A stretch of 64,000 bases of DNA from Rhizobiales bacterium GAS188 (GCA_900104855.1 FNSS01000001.1:2170001-2234000), one strand, 5' to 3'. Numbered from the stretch's first letter, positions 24,970 through 34,181 are shown. Numbers and translations are program-made. Notes: generated by a model from the sequence alone, not told the origin.

Positions 24970-25854
24970 CTATGCGCTTCGCGCCTCGGCCATCAGCCAA
25001 TCGCGAAACGCCTTCACGCTGGGCCGCTGCAGGGCCCGTTGGGGATAGACCACGTAATAGGCGAAGCCGGCAGGCAGGCTGTGTTCGAACGGCCGCACCA
25101 GCCGACCTGCGGCAAGGTCGTCGGCGACCAAGGCGCTTCGGCCGAGCACGACGCCCTCGCCCCGGACTGCAGCTTGGATCGCGTGATCGGACGACAGAAA
25201 CGTCGGACCGCGATGCGGGTCGACATTATCGATCCCGGCGCTGTGCAGCCATATGGCCCAATCGACAGTGAAAACGTCATGCAGGAGCGTGTGGCGAGCG
25301 AGGTCGCCGGGCGTGCGCAGCGGATACCGACCTTTGAGCAGCTTCGGGCTGCAGACCGGAAAATGATCTTCCTTCATCAGCAATTCGGCTGACAGACCCG
25401 GATATTGGCCGCCGCCACAGCGAATGGCGATGTCTATCCCGTCGCTGACGAAATCCGCCAGCCGCTCCGACGTTGCCACCCGCACGTCCATATCGCCATG
25501 GTTCCGCCGGAACCGAAACAGCCTGGGCATGAGCCATCTGGCGGCGAACGAGTCGATCGTGCTGACGCTGACTATTCCGGAGGTTTGTCCGGTCGCTGCC
25601 GACGTCGCCGCCGCGAGGCGTTCCAGGACGTCGCGAATCTCGGCCGCAAAGGACACGCCGATTGGCGTCAGCCGCACCGAACGGGTCGCCCGTATCATCA
25701 GTTGCACACCGAGATGATCCTCGAGATTGCGGACGGCGCGGCTCACGGCACCGTGGGTCACGCGCAACTCGTCGGCCGCTCTGGAAAAGCTCAGGTGGCG
25801 GGCCGCAGCCTCGAAGCTCGGCAAAGCATTTAGGGGCGGGAGACGGCGCGGCAT
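24970..25854 (-). CDS. LysR family regulator, GcvA-like
   Basis: 294-residue LTTR. The N-terminal winged HTH reads PLNALPSFEAAARHLSFSRAADELRVTHGAVSRAVRNLE; only the core is typical of the GcvA group (PLNAL-x-FEAAAR). The effector domain holds SVSTIDSFAARWLMPRLF and DGIDIAIRCGGG. It is divergent from a DHA2-type exporter and probably controls it through the palindrome in the 121-bp gap. The ligand is unknown. Confidence 0.88.
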   Translation of the reverse strand: MPRRLPPLNALPSFEAAARHLSFSRAADELRVTHGAVSRAVRNLEDHLGVQLMIRATRSVRLTPIGVSFAAEIRDVLERLAAATSAATGQTSGIVSVSTIDSFAARWLMPRLFRFRRNHGDMDVRVATSERLADFVSDGIDIAIRCGGGQYPGLSAELLMKEDHFPVCSPKLLKGRYPLRTPGDLARHTLLHDVFTVDWAIWLHSAGIDNVDPHRGPTFLSSDHAIQAAVRGEGVVLGRSALVADDLAAGRLVRPFEHSLPAGFAYYVVYPQRALQRPSVKAFRDWLMAEARSA

Positions 25855-25869
25855 GGATAGCGATCAATC

Positions 25870-25886
25870 TGTGAGCGATACTCACA
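25870..25886. promoter_or_regulatory. LysR-type operator candidate
   Basis: TGTGAG-CGATA-CTCACA, perfect six-base arms with T-N11-A-like geometry, in the intergenic region between the LysR gene (start 25854) and the exporter gene (start 25976). Confidence 0.55.
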
Positions 25887-25975
25887 AATAGCTTCCCATT
25901 TCTCGTTTGTCATCAGTGCCGAATAGGCTCATTCAGCATGTCACGTGTAGAACGCGCACGCGAGGTCCGGAAGCG

Positions 25976-27352
25976 ATGAGTCAAGTGGCTTCCGGGCAAA
26001 AATCCGCTGAACAAAACCACCAGCGCATAACTCTGCTCGCGACGAGCATCAGCTATGTCCTCGTGATTTTGGATACGTCCATCGTCAATGTCGCACTCGA
26101 GAACATGTCAAGGAATCTCGGAACGGACGTCACCGGCCTCCAATGGGTCGTGACAGCCTACGTCGTCGTGTTCGCGAGCCTGGTTCTGTCAGGCGGAGCG
26201 CTGGGCGATATTTTCGGAGCACGCAAGATCTACGTGATCGGGCTTGCGCTCTTCACGATGGCATCGCTGATCAGTGGCTGCGCGCCATCATTGTCGGTAC
26301 TGATCGCCGGCCGGATCCTGCAAGGTGTCGGCGCGTCGCTGCTGGTGCCTAGCGCGCTGTCGCTGATCAGGCATGCATACCCAGACGACACCACGCGTGC
26401 GAAAGCAATTGCATCCTGGGCCAGTGCCGGAGGTGTGGCGCAGGTTCTTGGACCGCTCATTGGAGGGCTGCTACTTGCGGTGTTCGATTGGCGCAGCATT
26501 TTCTTCGTGAATGTGCCGATCTGCCTCGGCGGCATATGGCTGACACTCAATATTGGTCGTCAAACTGGCGATCGCGGAAGCAGGCAGCTTGATCTGCCAG
26601 GACAGCTGAGCGCGGCGTTCGCAATGATCCTGCTCATTGCCACACTGATCGAAGGGCGCGAATTTGGCTGGAGCAATAGCTGGATTCTGGCGGCGATCGC
26701 GCTGACGGTGCTGTCGGCACTGTCGTTCGTCACCATAGAGCGTAAGTCGAAATCTCCCATGCTTCCACTTTTCTTGTTCTCAAATCTTTTTTTTTCATGG
26801 GTCTCCTTCGCTGTCCTGTTAGGCTCAGCCGTCTTTTTTGGCATGTTGTTCGTGTTGAACCTCTATTTTCTGCAGGGCGCTGGATACACGCCCTTGCAAA
26901 CCGGTGTCGCGATGCTGCCGCTCGCACTTCTTGCCATGACGGGAAACCTCACATCCGCGAGGCTCGCGCACATGATCAATCCGATGAGCCTGATGCTCGC
27001 CGGTGCGGCATTCCGACTGACCGGATTCGCAGGGATTGCCTTGGCGAGCACCGGCTTCTCCTATCCGCTGATCGCATTGCCATTGCTACTGATCGGACTC
27101 GGCAGCGGTCTCAGTAATCCCATGGCGATCTCCGTGATGCTGTCAACGGTCGATAAGAAGTACTCCGGCATCGCCTCAGGCATCTCAACGGCGACCGGGC
27201 AAGTCGGAGCCTCAATTGGAGTGGCGATTTTCGGCGCATTCCTCGCGGATCCACATCGCATCGCCGATGGTACACGTATCGCGGCAACCATTTCCACCGC
27301 AGCGACCGCATTGATTATTCTGATTGTCTGGCATCTCTGGCGGCAACGCTGA
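25976..27352 (+). CDS. MFS transporter, DHA2 (EmrB/QacA-like) family
   Basis: 458-residue drug/H+ antiporter. About 14 hydrophobic segments are present; helix 1 carries the DHA2 signature LDTSIVNVALENM, motif A follows helix 2 as GGALGDIFGARKIY, and motif C as GPLIGGLLLAVFDWRSIFFVNVPI. EmrB-type proteins normally pair with an EmrA adaptor, which is not encoded here. ATG 25976 (after GGAAGCG) is preferred over the frame's 25907 start. Likely controlled by the divergent LysR. Confidence 0.88.
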   Translation: MSQVASGQKSAEQNHQRITLLATSISYVLVILDTSIVNVALENMSRNLGTDVTGLQWVVTAYVVVFASLVLSGGALGDIFGARKIYVIGLALFTMASLISGCAPSLSVLIAGRILQGVGASLLVPSALSLIRHAYPDDTTRAKAIASWASAGGVAQVLGPLIGGLLLAVFDWRSIFFVNVPICLGGIWLTLNIGRQTGDRGSRQLDLPGQLSAAFAMILLIATLIEGREFGWSNSWILAAIALTVLSALSFVTIERKSKSPMLPLFLFSNLFFSWVSFAVLLGSAVFFGMLFVLNLYFLQGAGYTPLQTGVAMLPLALLAMTGNLTSARLAHMINPMSLMLAGAAFRLTGFAGIALASTGFSYPLIALPLLLIGLGSGLSNPMAISVMLSTVDKKYSGIASGISTATGQVGASIGVAIFGAFLADPHRIADGTRIAATISTAATALIILIVWHLWRQR

Positions 27353-27361
27353 GGATTGAGG

Positions 27362-27742
27362 ATGGTTGCCAGCGACAGCTTTGCCGCGTTCCTGCAAGAG
27401 CAGCTCGTCCCGCTCGGCCGCGTCACAATGCGGCGTATGTTCGGCAAGACCGGCGTGTTCTGCGACGGGCTGATGCTCGGGATGGTGAGGGACAACACGC
27501 TCTACTTCCGGGTTGATGACGACAACCGGGCGGCCTTCAAGGAAGCCGAGTCCTTTCCGCCTCTCAACTACGAGAAGAAGGGCGGCACCATAGATCTCTC
27601 CTTTTGGCGCGCTCCGGAGCGCCTGTTCGACGAACCCGATGAGCTGGTCGCCTGGGCGCGAGCAGCGCTGGCGGCGGCGCGGCGGATTGCGGCGAAGAGA
27701 GAACGGACCGCGCCTGGGCGAAAACCAAAGCCTCAATTATGA
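27362..27742 (+). CDS. TfoX/Sxy N-terminal domain protein
   Basis: 126 residues with the TfoX_N domain: RVTMRRMFGKTGVFCDGLMLGM, then LYFRVDDDNRAAF and the family's FWRAPERLFDEPDELVAWARAAL. In gammaproteobacteria TfoX/Sxy regulates competence; single-domain alphaproteobacterial members have no established role. It starts 9 bp after the exporter's stop and is likely cotranscribed. The C-terminal 20 residues are basic and disordered. Confidence 0.82.
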   Translation: MVASDSFAAFLQEQLVPLGRVTMRRMFGKTGVFCDGLMLGMVRDNTLYFRVDDDNRAAFKEAESFPPLNYEKKGGTIDLSFWRAPERLFDEPDELVAWARAALAAARRIAAKRERTAPGRKPKPQL

Positions 27743-27757
27743 AAGTGGAATGCCCTG

Positions 27758-29728
27758 TCAGCCGCGATTCGCGTTCTTCCATCGCTTCTTTCCGAATACA
27801 GGCGCTGCAGGCGACGCCGCGCCGTCAGGTCGGGGTTTCCTGGCATAGGAAGACTTGAGACGGGAAGACTTGGCATAGGAAGACTTGGCATAGGAAAACT
27901 TGTTTTCGCGTCGCTGTTCCTTTTCGAATGCCGATGTCTTGTCCGGTCTCTGTGGACGTTCGAACGGAGGCTTGCCGTGATGCTTCGGCCCGCTTTCGGA
28001 ACGCGATCTGTCGTTTTCACTGCTCCTGGCATCATGGGCCTTGCTCTTGCGGGCAGTTTTGCCGGCAGGCTTTTTGGCCGGCGCCTGGCCTTGCGGACCG
28101 TCCGGCAGCGCTTCGATGCGGATGCCGTCTTGCTTGTCGGAGCGCCTGACATTGACAGCAAACCCGTGTGCGGCCTCCACTGAAATCTCGAACTCGGTAT
28201 TGGTCTCGAAAATTCTGATGGCGCCGATGTCGTGCTTCTCGACGCCACCGCGACGGCAGATCAGCGGCAGCAGCCAGCGCGCCTCGGCATTCTTCTGATG
28301 CCCAATGGCCATGCGAAACCACACGCTGCCCTCCATCATAGTCTCGCGCAGCCGAGGCTTCGTCTTTTTCGACCCTGGCACGGCGTCGCGATCGTCACGC
28401 GATCGGCCGGAGCTCTGGCCGGGATCGAGAACCTCCTCGGGCGAAGGAAGCCGCGAGCGATAAAGTCGCGCCAGCGCCGCAGCGATATCCTCGGGCGACC
28501 GCTCGGCGAGCAACGCCCGCGCCAGGGTCAAATCATCCTCGGTCGTTTCCTCCGAGAAGAGGGCATCCTGCAGCATGCGCTCCTGATCGAGCTTGCGGAT
28601 CTCATCCGCTTTCGGAGCAATGCCCCAGAGGGCGTCGATGCCGGCCTGGCTCAGCAGCAATTCGGCGCGCCGCCTGCGCGCGACCGGCACCAGCAGGACG
28701 CTCACGCCCTTTCGGCCCGCACGGCCGGTGCGGCCGGAACGATGCTGCATGACCTCGGGATCATGCGGTAGATCCGCGTGAATGACGAGGCCGAGATTCG
28801 GCAGATCGATGCCGCGCGCCGCCACGTCGGTGGCCACGCAGACGCGCGCACGTCCGTCCCGCAACGCCTGCAGCGCAAGGGTGCGCTCGTTCTGCGTCAA
28901 TTCCCCCGAGAGCGCGACCGCGGAGAACCCACGCTCGAGAAGCGCCGCCTGCAAATGCTTGACGGCATTCCTCGTGTTGCAAAAGACGATCGCGCCTGGC
29001 GATTCAAAAAACCGCAACAGGTTGACGACCGCGTGCTCGGCATCGCTCGCCAGAATCTTGATTGCGCGGTACTCGATATCGGCGTGACCACCCTCGTCGC
29101 CCGCGACCTCGATGCGAAAGGCGCCCTGTTGGTATTGCTTTGCCAATGCGACGATGCCACGCGGCAACGTCGCCGAGAACAGCAATGTGCGACGGGTATC
29201 CGGCATGGTCTGGAGAATGAACTCCACATCTTCCCGGAAACCCAGATCGAGCATTTCGTCGGCCTCGTCGAGCACGACAGCCTTGAGCTTCGAGACGTCA
29301 AGACGGCCCCGTCGCATGTGATCGCACAGCCGGCCCGGCGTCCCGACCACGATATGGGCTCCCGTCGCAAGCTCACGCTGCTCGCGGCGCGGGTCCATGC
29401 CGCCCACGCAGGAGACGACGCGCGCCCCGGCATGTTGATAGAGCCATGTGAGCTCGCCATGCACCTGCAAGGCGAGTTCCCGCGTCGGCGCGACGATCAA
29501 TGCGAGCGGAGCGGCGCTCTTCTCGAAGCGATCGGCGCACCCAAGAAGATTTTTCGCCATCGCCAGCCCATAGGCGACGGTTTTGCCCGAGCCCGTCCGC
29601 GCCGAAACCAGGAGATCACGGTCTTCGGCTGCATCCGCAAGCACCGCCGTTTGCACGGGCGTCGGCTCGGTGTAGCTGCGCTCGGCCAAGGCTTTGGCGA
29701 GCGGCGGGCTTGTGGGCAAGAATGTCAC
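27758..29728 (-). CDS. DEAD-box ATP-dependent RNA helicase with DbpA-like RNA-binding domain
   Basis: 656-residue helicase. Motif I ARTGSGKT, Ia PTRELALQ, II DEAD (VVLDEADEMLD), III SAT and VI HRSGRTGRAGRKG are all intact. A DbpA-type RNA-binding domain follows (about residues 490-560, MEGSVWFRMAIGHQKNAEARWLLP in part). The 90-residue tail is basic and disordered, ending with a short tandem repeat (SSYAKSSYAKSSRLKSSYAR). Likely involved in ribosome assembly or cold adaptation, like DeaD/CsdA. Convergent with the TfoX-like gene; 15 bp separate the stops. Confidence 0.9.
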   Translation of the reverse strand: MTFLPTSPPLAKALAERSYTEPTPVQTAVLADAAEDRDLLVSARTGSGKTVAYGLAMAKNLLGCADRFEKSAAPLALIVAPTRELALQVHGELTWLYQHAGARVVSCVGGMDPRREQRELATGAHIVVGTPGRLCDHMRRGRLDVSKLKAVVLDEADEMLDLGFREDVEFILQTMPDTRRTLLFSATLPRGIVALAKQYQQGAFRIEVAGDEGGHADIEYRAIKILASDAEHAVVNLLRFFESPGAIVFCNTRNAVKHLQAALLERGFSAVALSGELTQNERTLALQALRDGRARVCVATDVAARGIDLPNLGLVIHADLPHDPEVMQHRSGRTGRAGRKGVSVLLVPVARRRRAELLLSQAGIDALWGIAPKADEIRKLDQERMLQDALFSEETTEDDLTLARALLAERSPEDIAAALARLYRSRLPSPEEVLDPGQSSGRSRDDRDAVPGSKKTKPRLRETMMEGSVWFRMAIGHQKNAEARWLLPLICRRGGVEKHDIGAIRIFETNTEFEISVEAAHGFAVNVRRSDKQDGIRIEALPDGPQGQAPAKKPAGKTARKSKAHDARSSENDRSRSESGPKHHGKPPFERPQRPDKTSAFEKEQRRENKFSYAKSSYAKSSRLKSSYARKPRPDGAASPAAPVFGKKRWKNANRG

Positions 29729-30035
29729 GAGATGTCAGACCTTCGTTGGCGGTGAGCCGCCTGAATGGCGAAAAAGGAAAATGCGCGCCCCTTGCGTCGG
29801 GCGGCCCGGTGGATCAGCAAGTTGGATGATTTTGGAATGCTCTAAGCCGATGCGCTCCAAAGCGCCATCCATTGCGGACGATTTCTCCGGAGATGGGTCG
29901 ATTTGGCGCGGCTGGAGAACGTACGCTCCGATGCCACCCAGCGCAGGATGCCGCAAGCGTGATTTCGCTCCGCCTCGGGTGCCGGCTGCATGCCCATCCA
30001 GCGATCGAGAGCCTGAATGGATTTATAGCGCAATT
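29729..30035. other. Gap of 307 bp, 5' region of the helicase gene
   Basis: No supported gene. It should hold the helicase promoter and leader on the minus strand. I see no clear terminator for the ankyrin gene, which runs the other way out of this gap's far side. Confidence 0.45.
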
Positions 30036-30668
30036 TCAATGATATAGGCGCTCAAGCAGGCGCATGATCTCTTCTTGCTGCGCTTTCGCCTCCGGTGAGC
30101 CGGTGCCGCCGCGGCCGGTATTCTGGGTTGCGAGCAGCATCGGCGTCGAGCCGCTCTTGTTCTTGCGTCGGGCATCGGCGCCACCGTCGAGCAGCGCCCT
30201 CACGGCTGCGGCGCAACGCGTGCGCACGGCGCGGTGCAACGGAGTCACCCCGCTCTTGTCGACGGCATTCGGATCGGCACCCGCCTCGATAAGGCAGGTG
30301 ACGGTCGCCGCTTGTGCGTGCGGATTCCATGTGTGCGACCCAGGCATGCCGACGACGGCGGCGTGAAGCGGCTCGGCACCACGGCGATTCTTCGCGCGGA
30401 TGTCGGCGCCTTTGGCTATCAGCTCTTGCACGATGTCCGTTCGGTAGGTCCCCGCGGCGACGTGCAGTGCGGTATCGCCTGCATAGAAGTAGCGCCCAAT
30501 CTCGTCGAGATATGCCTTGGCCGTCTGGCGCGTTACGCCCTCGTCGAAGGAAGCACGGGCCAACGCCGGCGACGCCGCGAGCAACCGCAAAGTGCTGGCG
30601 ACATCACCCGCGACGATGGCCCGCGCCAGCGCCATAAGGGCGCAGTCACGTGTGTTGAGCTCGATCAA
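30036..30668 (-). CDS. Ankyrin repeat protein
   Basis: 210 residues, at least four ankyrin units: DTALHVAAGTYRTDIVQELIAKGADI, AEPLHAAVVG, VTPLHRAVRTRCAAAVRALLDGGADA and STPMLLATQN. Protein-protein interaction module; no signal peptide or enzyme domain. I start at TTG 30668 because AGGAGG (30675-30680) lies 6 bases ahead; the frame stays open far upstream without coding character. Divergent from the HEAT-repeat gene by 72 bp. Confidence 0.75.
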   Translation of the reverse strand: MIELNTRDCALMALARAIVAGDVASTLRLLAASPALARASFDEGVTRQTAKAYLDEIGRYFYAGDTALHVAAGTYRTDIVQELIAKGADIRAKNRRGAEPLHAAVVGMPGSHTWNPHAQAATVTCLIEAGADPNAVDKSGVTPLHRAVRTRCAAAVRALLDGGADARRKNKSGSTPMLLATQNTGRGGTGSPEAKAQQEEIMRLLERLYH

Positions 30669-30740
30669 CGACACCCTCCTGGAGAGTAGCGGCTCGGTGG
30701 CGGAATTTGCCCGCCCATGATCGTCGGGCATAATGGCGCG

Positions 30741-31544
30741 ATGAATGAGGGGCAACTCGACCTGTTCTCGGCACCAACGCCGCTGGCGGAACCCGCCCGG
30801 CGCGCAGGCGAAACTGTCGCCCGCGTGGATGTCGTGGCTCTCACCGATGACGCGCTCATCGCGGCAATCCCCAACGCCTCCATCGTCGAGAGCCGCTTGC
30901 TGGCGGCGGAGGCCGGGCGCCGTCCGATCGCCGCCGCAATTCCGGCCCTCGAGACGCTCTGCCTCAGGCTGACCGGCTTCGGGCGCGACAGCCTGGTGCG
31001 CGAGCAAGTGGCAGCGTTGGAGGCGCTATCGGTGATCGGCGGCGGCGCCGCCGGGCAAGCAGTGGCGCGGATCCTGGACAAGGGCGCAGTGCAAGGTCCG
31101 ACGCTCGCAGTCGCTGCGGCCGCCGCCGCCCAGCTGAAGGTGAAGCTCCTGCCGCACATCGCGCTGGCGCTGCTGCGAAATCCCGACCCGCTGGTTCGCG
31201 CCAATGCCTGCCGGTGTGCGCGTCCGCACCCCGCCACCCTGCCCGTGCTCGTCGATCTTCTCGGAGATCTGCATGAGCGGGTGAGCATTGCGGCCGCCTG
31301 TGCGCTCGGCCGGGCCGGAAGGCTCGAGGCACGGCCCTTGCTCACCCGGTTGTTGCGGGAAGCACCGAGCACGGAGGTGATTGCTGCGACGCCGGCCATT
31401 GCGGACGAGGAATGCTGTGTCCTGCTCGGTCGGATCGCCCGCGACCGGTCGGCGCTCGGCGATGCGGCGCTCGACGCCCTCGATTCCATCGACGATCCGC
31501 GTGCGCAACGCATCCTCGCTAGCCTCGGAGATAATTCGCGATGA
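30741..31544 (+). CDS. HEAT-repeat protein
   Basis: 267 residues starting MNEGQLDLFSAP. From about residue 70 the chain is a series of paired helices typical of HEAT/armadillo repeats (VREQVAALEALSVIGGGAAG, HERVSIAAACALGRAGR and others) ending LDSIDDPRAQRILASLGD. No catalytic motifs. The divergent ankyrin gene is another scaffold-type protein, but a functional link is speculation. A decayed copy of its C-terminus lies at 22615-22773. Confidence 0.75.
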   Translation: MNEGQLDLFSAPTPLAEPARRAGETVARVDVVALTDDALIAAIPNASIVESRLLAAEAGRRPIAAAIPALETLCLRLTGFGRDSLVREQVAALEALSVIGGGAAGQAVARILDKGAVQGPTLAVAAAAAAQLKVKLLPHIALALLRNPDPLVRANACRCARPHPATLPVLVDLLGDLHERVSIAAACALGRAGRLEARPLLTRLLREAPSTEVIAATPAIADEECCVLLGRIARDRSALGDAALDALDSIDDPRAQRILASLGDNSR

Positions 31545-31639
31545 GCGTTGTCGCCGCGGAGAGCGAAGGTCGCAGCCGCCGGCCGCAAGATCGGGGCGGA
31601 GCGGCTCGCCGAGAGCCTTCTTGAATTCATGGAGCACAG

Positions 31640-31780
31640 ATGGAACGGGGCCTTCAGGGGCGAGGATGGTCGCAAGCGCGTTCGTTGCCGGTTATCGCGC
31701 GAGGCGCTGGACGATCAGGCCCCCGGGACCGGGAGCCTGCCCAGTTTCATCTCCGCGGGGCCCGGCCCCCTTCAGGCCGG
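31640..31780 (+). other. Possible remnant of a small conserved protein
   Basis: A frame beginning upstream reads FMEHRWNGAFRGEDGRKRV and CRLSREALDDQA, which has the look of small Rhizobiales proteins around 80 residues long (DUF1488-like), but it then runs into the antisense of the VOC gene. Too weak to call a gene. Confidence 0.2.
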
Positions 31781-32185
31781 AACGATGACCATCCAGGAGA
31801 CGCCGAAGCGGTCGGCGGCCATGCCGAAGCGCGGGGCAAAGAAGGTCTTGCCGAGCGGCATCTGAACCTGGCCGCCGTCGGCCAAGGCGGCGAACAGCCG
31901 GTCGGCCTCAGCCTCGTTCGCCGCCGTGATGGACAGCGAGAAGCCCTGGAAGCTCGGCTTCCCCTGGCAATGGCCGTCGGATGCCATCACCACCGTATCG
32001 CCGATACGCATGCTCGCATGCATCACCTTGTCCTCGGAACCGGGCGGGACCATGCCGGGCGAGGACGTGTCGGGGCATTCCTTGTAGCGCATGAGCATCG
32101 TCACCTCGGCGCCGAGCGCGCTCTTGTAGAACTCGATGGCCTCTTCGCAGCGACCGTCGAATGACAGGTAGGATTGGACGTTCAT
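31772..32185 (-). CDS. VOC family protein, PhnB/3-demethylubiquinone-like
   Basis: 137 residues: MNVQSYLSFDGRCEEAIEFYKSALG at the start, MHASMRIGDTVVMASDG in the middle, and GKTFFAPRFGMAADRFGVSWMVI at the end, the PhnB-type signature. Function unknown in most members. ATG 32185 with GGAGGG upstream is chosen over the long open frame to 32578, whose extra sequence is the hairpin-rich gap. Confidence 0.85.
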   Translation of the reverse strand: MNVQSYLSFDGRCEEAIEFYKSALGAEVTMLMRYKECPDTSSPGMVPPGSEDKVMHASMRIGDTVVMASDGHCQGKPSFQGFSLSITAANEAEADRLFAALADGGQVQMPLGKTFFAPRFGMAADRFGVSWMVIVPA

Positions 32186-32398
32186 CGGTGTCTCCCTCCG
32201 GGTTGAACTCATCTCAAAGACGAACGGGGGAACCGCCATCCGACAGGCGTCAAGGATTTTTCCCCCCGCCGCGTATCCTCCGTAGACAGGAATTATTACA
32301 TTTAGTGCGGGATGCCGCGAGATCGAATCGGCTCCCGCGATCGAGACCAGCATCACGGAAGGCGACCGGCCCAGCGGCGGTGCCAACCTCAGCGTTTT

Positions 32399-32456
32399 AA
32401 GAGCGGGCGCGGACGCCCGCGATCCCACTGGGACCGCGACCGTCTCGGTCGCTCTT
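32399..32456. terminator. Cluster of nested hairpins with T-run
   Basis: Three perfect stems: GCGGGCG-CGGA-CGCCCGC (32403-32420), GCGACCG-TCT-CGGTCGC (32436-32452) followed by TCTTTT, and an outer pair AAGAGCG/CGCTCTT that encloses them all. The second reads as a plus-strand terminator although no plus-strand gene ends here. Confidence 0.5.
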
Positions 32457-32503
32457 TTCCCGACGTGCAGCCCTCGCTTTGCGTCAGTGCGGGCGGGAGA
32501 GGC

Positions 32504-32672
32504 TGTGAGTTTTTGAAATGATGAGGAAGGGCGGTCTCGAGAACGTCGCGGAGAACGGGGCCGGCATCGACTGAGCAAGTTCTTGAAGGCCTTTTCCGAC
32601 CATTTCCGTTATTTACTCACAGCAAAACAGGCCGGTCTCGGCAAGTTTTCCCCGCTGTTTCAAAAACTCACA
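32504..32672. repeat. 169-bp segment bounded by perfect 15-bp inverted repeats
   Basis: TGTGAGTTTTTGAAA at 32504-32518 and its exact complement TTTCAAAAACTCACA at 32658-32672. Just outside, a 17-bp near-identical direct repeat (CGGACGCCCGCGATCCC at 32410-32426; one mismatch at 32677-32693) also occurs. There is no gene inside. It could be a MITE-like element or a long hairpin terminator behind the LysR gene. Confidence 0.55.
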
Positions 32673-32696
32673 AGCTCGGACGCCCGCGGTCCCGGA

Positions 32697-33659
32697 TCAG
32701 CCGGGCGAGCGCGAAGGCGCGCGTCGGATCAGGTCTTTGTCCCAGTCGAGCGCCGCCACCTCGAGCTTGATCCAGTCACGGAAGGCCCTCACTTTCGGAT
32801 GATCCTGCCGCCGCCTAGCACAGACGAAGCAATAGGCACGGCCCGAGCGCAGGGTGAGCTTGAAGGGTGCGACGAGCCGCCCCGTCCGCAGGTCGTCATA
32901 GGCCAGCACATCATGAGCGAGCAGCACGCCGGCACCTTCGACCGTCGCGTCTAGCGCATGGTCGGCGCTGTTGAACCGCAGCCCGCGACTGACATCGATG
33001 CCGTCGACGCCTGCCGCCTCGAGCCAGTCGGCCCAGCCGGGCATGCCGGCGCGGCCCGCGAGCGAATCGTCATGGATGAGCGGCACATCCTTGAGCGCTT
33101 CCGGCGATCGGAACGGCCCGTGCGCCTCGATGAGCCTTGGGTTGCAAACGGGCACGAATGATACGTCGATGAGCTTCTCGATCACGAGCTCGGGGTCGGT
33201 CGCGGCATCGACAGGCAGGTTGCGGACCGCGACGTCGACCCCGTCCGTGACGAAATTGGCATTGACGAGGGAGGAGGAGACGCGCGCATCGATCTCGGGG
33301 TGGGCGCTCGAGAAGCGATAGAGCCGCGGCGCCAGCCATTTCGCGGTGAAGCCTGGCGGAGTGCTGATCACCAGCACGCGTTCGTCGCCCACCACGTTCA
33401 GCGCATCCACCGCGTCCCGGATATGGATGAAGCCTGTGTGCAGCCCGGGATAGAGCTGCGTGCCGGCCCGCGTCAGGGCGATCGAGCGCACCCGGCGCTC
33501 GAATAGCTTGAGGCCGAGCAGTTCCTCGAGGGCGCGGATCTGGTGGCTCAACGCTCCGGCCGTCACATGCAGCTCTTGCGCCGCCTTGGTCAGGCTCAGA
33601 TGCCGTGCGGCGGCCTCGAAGGCGCGCAGCGCGTTCAGCTGGGGCATCATCTTATGCAT
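32697..33659 (-). CDS. LysR family regulator, GcvA-like
   Basis: 320-residue LTTR. HTH: PQLNALRAFEAAARHLSLTKAAQELHVTAGALSHQIRALE (core of the GcvA group). The effector-binding domain has LVISTPPGFTAKWLAPRLYRF and VTDGVDVAVRN. Distinct from the LysR at 24970. It is divergent from the small protein at 33746, the natural candidate target. Ligand unknown. Confidence 0.88.
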   Translation of the reverse strand: MHKMMPQLNALRAFEAAARHLSLTKAAQELHVTAGALSHQIRALEELLGLKLFERRVRSIALTRAGTQLYPGLHTGFIHIRDAVDALNVVGDERVLVISTPPGFTAKWLAPRLYRFSSAHPEIDARVSSSLVNANFVTDGVDVAVRNLPVDAATDPELVIEKLIDVSFVPVCNPRLIEAHGPFRSPEALKDVPLIHDDSLAGRAGMPGWADWLEAAGVDGIDVSRGLRFNSADHALDATVEGAGVLLAHDVLAYDDLRTGRLVAPFKLTLRSGRAYCFVCARRRQDHPKVRAFRDWIKLEVAALDWDKDLIRRAPSRSPG

Positions 33660-33745
33660 GAGGATTTCTCAATCATCAGCTGAGACAACATCCTTTGTCA
33701 CGCGCCTCCACTCCTGTCAATGAACGGGCATCGAAGAAGCGACAG

Positions 33746-34048
33746 ATGAGGATCCCTCAAATGTTGGCGAGCTTCGACGAGCGATGGAGCGGCGAGATGG
33801 CATACGCATCAGACCAGAACGATCTTCCGTGCCGCGTCGGCGGCAATTCCCCTGCCCGGCATGGCGCTGCCGACAAGCCCGTCGGATTTCTGCGGCACAT
33901 TTTCGACGCCGTCCTCGAATGGGGCGATCGGGATGGCGACCAGGCGAGCGCCGATTTGCTCGCCCGATCAGGTGGGCGGCTCACCGACAGCATCGAGCGT
34001 GAGATGATGCAGCGCAGGACGACATCGAACTGGACCATTCCGGGATGA
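33746..34048 (+). CDS. Small conserved hypothetical protein
   Basis: 100 residues, no known domain. The C-terminal half is the informative part: FLRHIFDAVLEWGDRDGD, then ARSGGRLTDSIEREMMQRR. I recall similar short proteins, with an S/G-G-R-x-T-D-x-I-E-R pattern, as common partners of GcvA-type regulators in Rhizobiales. The start is uncertain (ATG 33746 or 33797, or TTG 33695). No signal peptide or membrane helix. Confidence 0.55.
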   Translation: MRIPQMLASFDERWSGEMAYASDQNDLPCRVGGNSPARHGAADKPVGFLRHIFDAVLEWGDRDGDQASADLLARSGGRLTDSIEREMMQRRTTSNWTIPG

Positions 34049-34181
34049 GCGGCGCCATCCGGTCAGCCGGCGATCGCTTCTCTGTGGAGGTGCCGCAGCC
34101 GCGTTCTGCCGCGCCCGGCCCTTTCGCGTTTTGATCCGGAGCCGGCATGCGCGGCGCACCCGACAAGGGTGCGGCCGCGCG

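Noticed and set aside
24811-25392. 193-codon plus-strand ORF opposite the LysR gene
   Set aside because: Mostly antisense to a well-formed GcvA-like regulator; no signature of its own.
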